60,000 bases of DNA from contig NC_079885.1 of the NCBI RefSeq assembly GCF_029227915.1, positions 25,299,001 to 25,359,000 on the forward strand, given 5' to 3'. Positions 56,946 to 60,000 of the stretch are shown piece after piece (position 1 is the stretch's first letter; every line of letters begins with the position of its first letter). The translations under genes and the position numbers were made by a program. The stretch comes from Hydractinia symbiolongicarpus (taxonomy: Eukaryota > Cnidaria > Hydrozoa > Anthoathecata > Hydractiniidae). Under the pieces are notes generated by a model that worked only from the letters and a program-made list of their open reading frames with translations, was not told where the DNA came from and did not search any database.

Positions 56946-59900
56946 TGACACATCTGACAAATTAACCATACTTATAATTTTTGACTTTGTGTAAAAATTA
57001 TGGTTTTATTACACAATGTCAGAAGATTTAACAAGGAAATGTGCAAAATAAAAACACGTAGAGCTAAAGGACTACAAACCACTCACCACAACTACCATAA
57101 GCAGCACAAACTGAAAATACTTCCTATTTTACGACACTAGGCATTAGTCCAATTAGTGAAAAGAGTGGTGTTCTCAGCAAGAAAACAACTTACTATAATA
57201 AATCACAACTGGGAAGAGATCCCAATGCTCACTCCAATGTGTTGCCTACGAACAGCAATAACATTATGGCTTCCTTCGAAATGTCTTCTGTGCATTTAAG
57301 GTACATGAACTCCTGCACAGAGTTAATGCATAAAAAGTTAAAGAAGACTATTTTTCTTGGTTCGCTGGGGCATTATCCTTCACTAACATCAACAAGTAAA
57401 ACCAATTTGAAATAGAGTGTTCGTTGCCCATTACAATTTCTCATCATTATAGTTTGTTCAATTATCGTAAGAAAAGATAACATGTACATCTTCCAATCTC
57501 CGATACCAACACAACATCATCAACCTTGAAGGAGCGTTTATAGTTCCGAATATTTTTTCCTTGTTCTAAAATTTATAATTAGCCGTTTCGCCGTGGAAAA
57601 CAATAAATGCTGTATGCATGGCTTTTTGAAAATGTGGAAATTCGACAATAACACGCACTTATTAATCGTCTTTGTGCGCGTTTAAATTTATTTGTTGAGG
57701 CAATGGTGAGAAGTTCCAGATTGGCAGATATTTTTTACCTAGGCAACCGATACTTTATTGGGAACACAAATTTGGAGTTCAGCCTAGGTGAAAATATCTG
57801 GCAATCTGGAACTTCTCACCATTGCTCGCTTAGTGTCTTGTTTTTTTTTCCATTATGATGTTCTATTTTTCTGTCCATAATATTTAGTTTGAAAAGAGAG
57901 AAAACTGTCATTTAGTTAACATTTGTCAAGATCCAGTTTAAGACCGTGCTAAAATATTAATTGTATATTACAAAAATTAGAAAGCAATTCAACGCGACAG
58001 CAAGATCTCTGTCATTTGTTACTTGTAGCTTGAAGATTTAGTACGTGGTTTAGTCTAATCCAGTTTTGACCGACAGACGGACAATGACAATTATTATAGA
58101 AACTAAACCAGTGAATCGGCGGTATATGCCAGATTGAGCGCTTTAATTAAAATAACTCCAATGATATAAGCAATAGACTGTGGCTACGCCTTTAAACTAA
58201 AGCAGTGACAAAACAGTTTTATTAAGTTTAATTTTTAAAAATTAATAGACACTGACCGTATTTTTATATTTATTCTCTTTGTTATATCCCAGTTTTTTTA
58301 AAAGTATTTAACAGTAAAATGGATAAAATATTTGGGATCCTCACCAAAATTATAATAAAGTGTGAAATTTTCAAGACAATAATGCATATAAATAATCTGT
58401 TATAGCAGTTTGTTTGATAATTTTGAAGTTACGCTCGTAAGCGTTTAAAAGTTATGCTCGTAAGCGGTTTGACTGTGACAATAACGTCGCCAAAGCAGGA
58501 AATTTTGAATATCAAGTTACTGCATTTTAATTTACCTATACTGAGTTGTAGATAAGAAAAATATTGGTAAATTAAAGTTTTAAAAACATGAAATTAGGAA
58601 TTATTTATCGTATATATACAATCTTGTTTTTAATAAAAGCACAGGTTACGCAGCTAGTGTTGTTACTCCGTTTAGATTTATTTCGTGGAAAAGTTTGAAT
58701 GTTTAAAGCCATGGCCTATTTAAATAACAATATAGACTAGCTACGTTACAAAATTAACTGTAGAACCTGCATTCAACAAGTTTGGTTAATAAAAAGTGAA
58801 TGTATTTTAGTAGAGTTTACCATAGATAGCGCATCATTTAAAAATAATCAAAAAAGAAACAATGAAATTGGTTAGAACAACATAGTACAGTTGGCTTAGT
58901 TAGTTGAGTATTTTCTGCTTCCGCATGATCAACGTTTTAAACCAAAATCTTATATTTGATTTGATTTGCTTAAGATTTATACATGATTTAAAAAACCGTG
59001 ATGAAACGCTTAACATGTCAAATTTATCAAAAACAAATATTACAAAAGTAAAGGTCTTGAAACGTAAAAAGGTCAAAACAAGTATATATGTCCTCTTCAA
59101 ATGGTTCCATAGAAGAGTTGCTTTTTCTGGACGTTTATTTAAGTAACTGAAATGTATTAAGTTCAGTTCAAGTTGCTTAATTTATTTCTGTGACTAAAAC
59201 AAAAGTGAGATCTTCGAAGCTAGTTAAAAAAATTTAGGTCAGGTTAGGTTTTTATAAAGGCATCTTTCTGAGCTAGAAATATTTGTACTTAAAACATTAA
59301 CGGCAAATTAAGTATTAAGTAGAGAGCTAAAAATTAAAAGTAGTGACGATGTCCTGACCCATCTTCCACTTTGAATTCATTTATTCAAAAACTCGCATAA
59401 CGACAATGGTTAACAATTAAAATTTGTGACCCTTTTTCAAACAACGGGCGCACGCGCTTATAGTTAGGCTGTCCAATCTTTTAATGCTCTTGTCCACCTT
59501 TCAAGGCAGCGATCTGTTTACAAACGGGAGGACCAATCGTTAAGCTAGCCTATACAGAGTCTCGGAAGGATCCATAGGTGATATTGTATTTAAGCAATTT
59601 TATCGATAAATGTCCGAATAAAAAAAATAAAAAAATTACAAACTAACAATAATTCCCTAAAGAATAAAGTAATTTAAATGCAAGTTCGATTTTTGCAGTT
59701 AAGGGGGCAATTTAACACTATTCAGTCTGGGAATATTTCAATCATGTTATGACTACAATTAAATCCCATTAGGCACATAGTGTACGTCAGGAAAGGAACA
59801 AAATAGGAGCAAAACTTGTTTACTTATGTGAGCACATTTTTTGTGAAGCATGAAATACCAAATACAAAATTGCACGAAAATCCGATTTTCCAGGATTTTG

Positions 59901-60000
59901 GGTTAAATCCAAAAATATTAAAAATTGGATTAGGCACGTCTTCAATATTTTCGGAATATTTTCCCTTGATGAACTAAAGTTGTGATGTAAGTTTCATGTT
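56946..60000. other. Gene-free; contains a long hairpin
   Basis: AT-rich, with no supported gene. The 80-codon frame at 58,904 is Lys/Ile/Phe-rich and overlaps an equally long antisense frame, so I reject it. Other marks: a duplicated ACGCTCGTAAGCG/ATGCTCGTAAGCG pair at 58,431-58,470, and the hairpin listed separately. Confidence 0.45.
57700..57825. repeat. 126-base near-perfect stem-loop
   Basis: Arm 57,700-57,744 (GCAATGGTGAGAAGTTCCAG...) pairs with 57,782-57,825 (...CTGGAACTTCTCACCATTGC). The arms are about 44 bp with one internal mismatch and one small bulge; the loop is 37 bases. It could be a tiny foldback transposon or a hairpin RNA precursor. Confidence 0.9.

Noticed and set aside
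58900-59146. Two overlapping opposite-strand frames of 66 and 80 codons
   Set aside because: Low-complexity AT-rich sequence; equal openness on both strands and no protein-like features.

Overview
This is AT-rich nuclear DNA from an animal. It holds spliced genes, GT/AG intron borders, Penelope-like and non-LTR retroelement debris, a Polinton/Maverick, a pogo-type transposon, (TA)n microsatellite and a 7-kb satellite array. The mix (a degenerate family with a TGCD motif and Cys-rich tail, AIG1-like GTPases with a Cys-rich tail, Polintons) suggests a marine invertebrate, most likely a cnidarian. The sequence alone does not prove this.

Layout. 1-5,300: a decayed duplicate of the GTPase locus found intact near 40-42.5 kb, degenerate repeats and an orphan GIY-YIG piece of a Penelope-like element. 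5,340-20,370: a complete but inactivated Polinton with 112-bp terminal inverted repeats. It carries, left to right: a small Cys-rich ORF, a DNA-binding-like ORF, a SAP protein, an HNH endonuclease, several small membrane proteins, a 217-aa structural-type protein, the major capsid gene, the integrase, further small ORFs and a long protein-primed family B DNA polymerase. Nearly all these frames carry stops or shifts. I found no recognisable packaging ATPase, protease or penton gene.

9,562-12,382: a 2.8-kb pogo-superfamily transposon sits in a TA of the Polinton capsid gene. Both of its genes are open: a DDD transposase with a Brinker/CENP-B-like N-terminus, and a divergently transcribed HIRAN-like accessory protein with a long charged insert. 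Its ends carry GC-rich iterated GGCGCT-type sites. This two-gene pogo element is the most interesting system in the window.

20,371-40,200: mostly non-coding, with a broken RLE-type non-LTR retrotransposon (24.5-27.4 kb), one possible host terminal exon (31.8-32.4 kb), a broken Penelope-like element interrupted by an 804-bp TTAA-flanked non-autonomous DNA transposon (33.3-36.2 kb) and a TGCD-family pseudogene (38.45-39.5 kb). 40,200-42,549: an apparently intact host gene in at least two exons, encoding two membrane helices, a coiled coil, a P-loop GTPase domain and a Cys-rich tail. 42,550-49,870: non-coding sequence with a (TA)n tract, dispersed satellite-like motifs and a probable non-autonomous transposon with a 149-bp tandem duplication. 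49,880-56,945: a satellite array of about 72-82-bp units organised in 2,344-bp higher-order blocks. 56,946-60,000: non-coding, with a striking 126-bp hairpin at 57,700.
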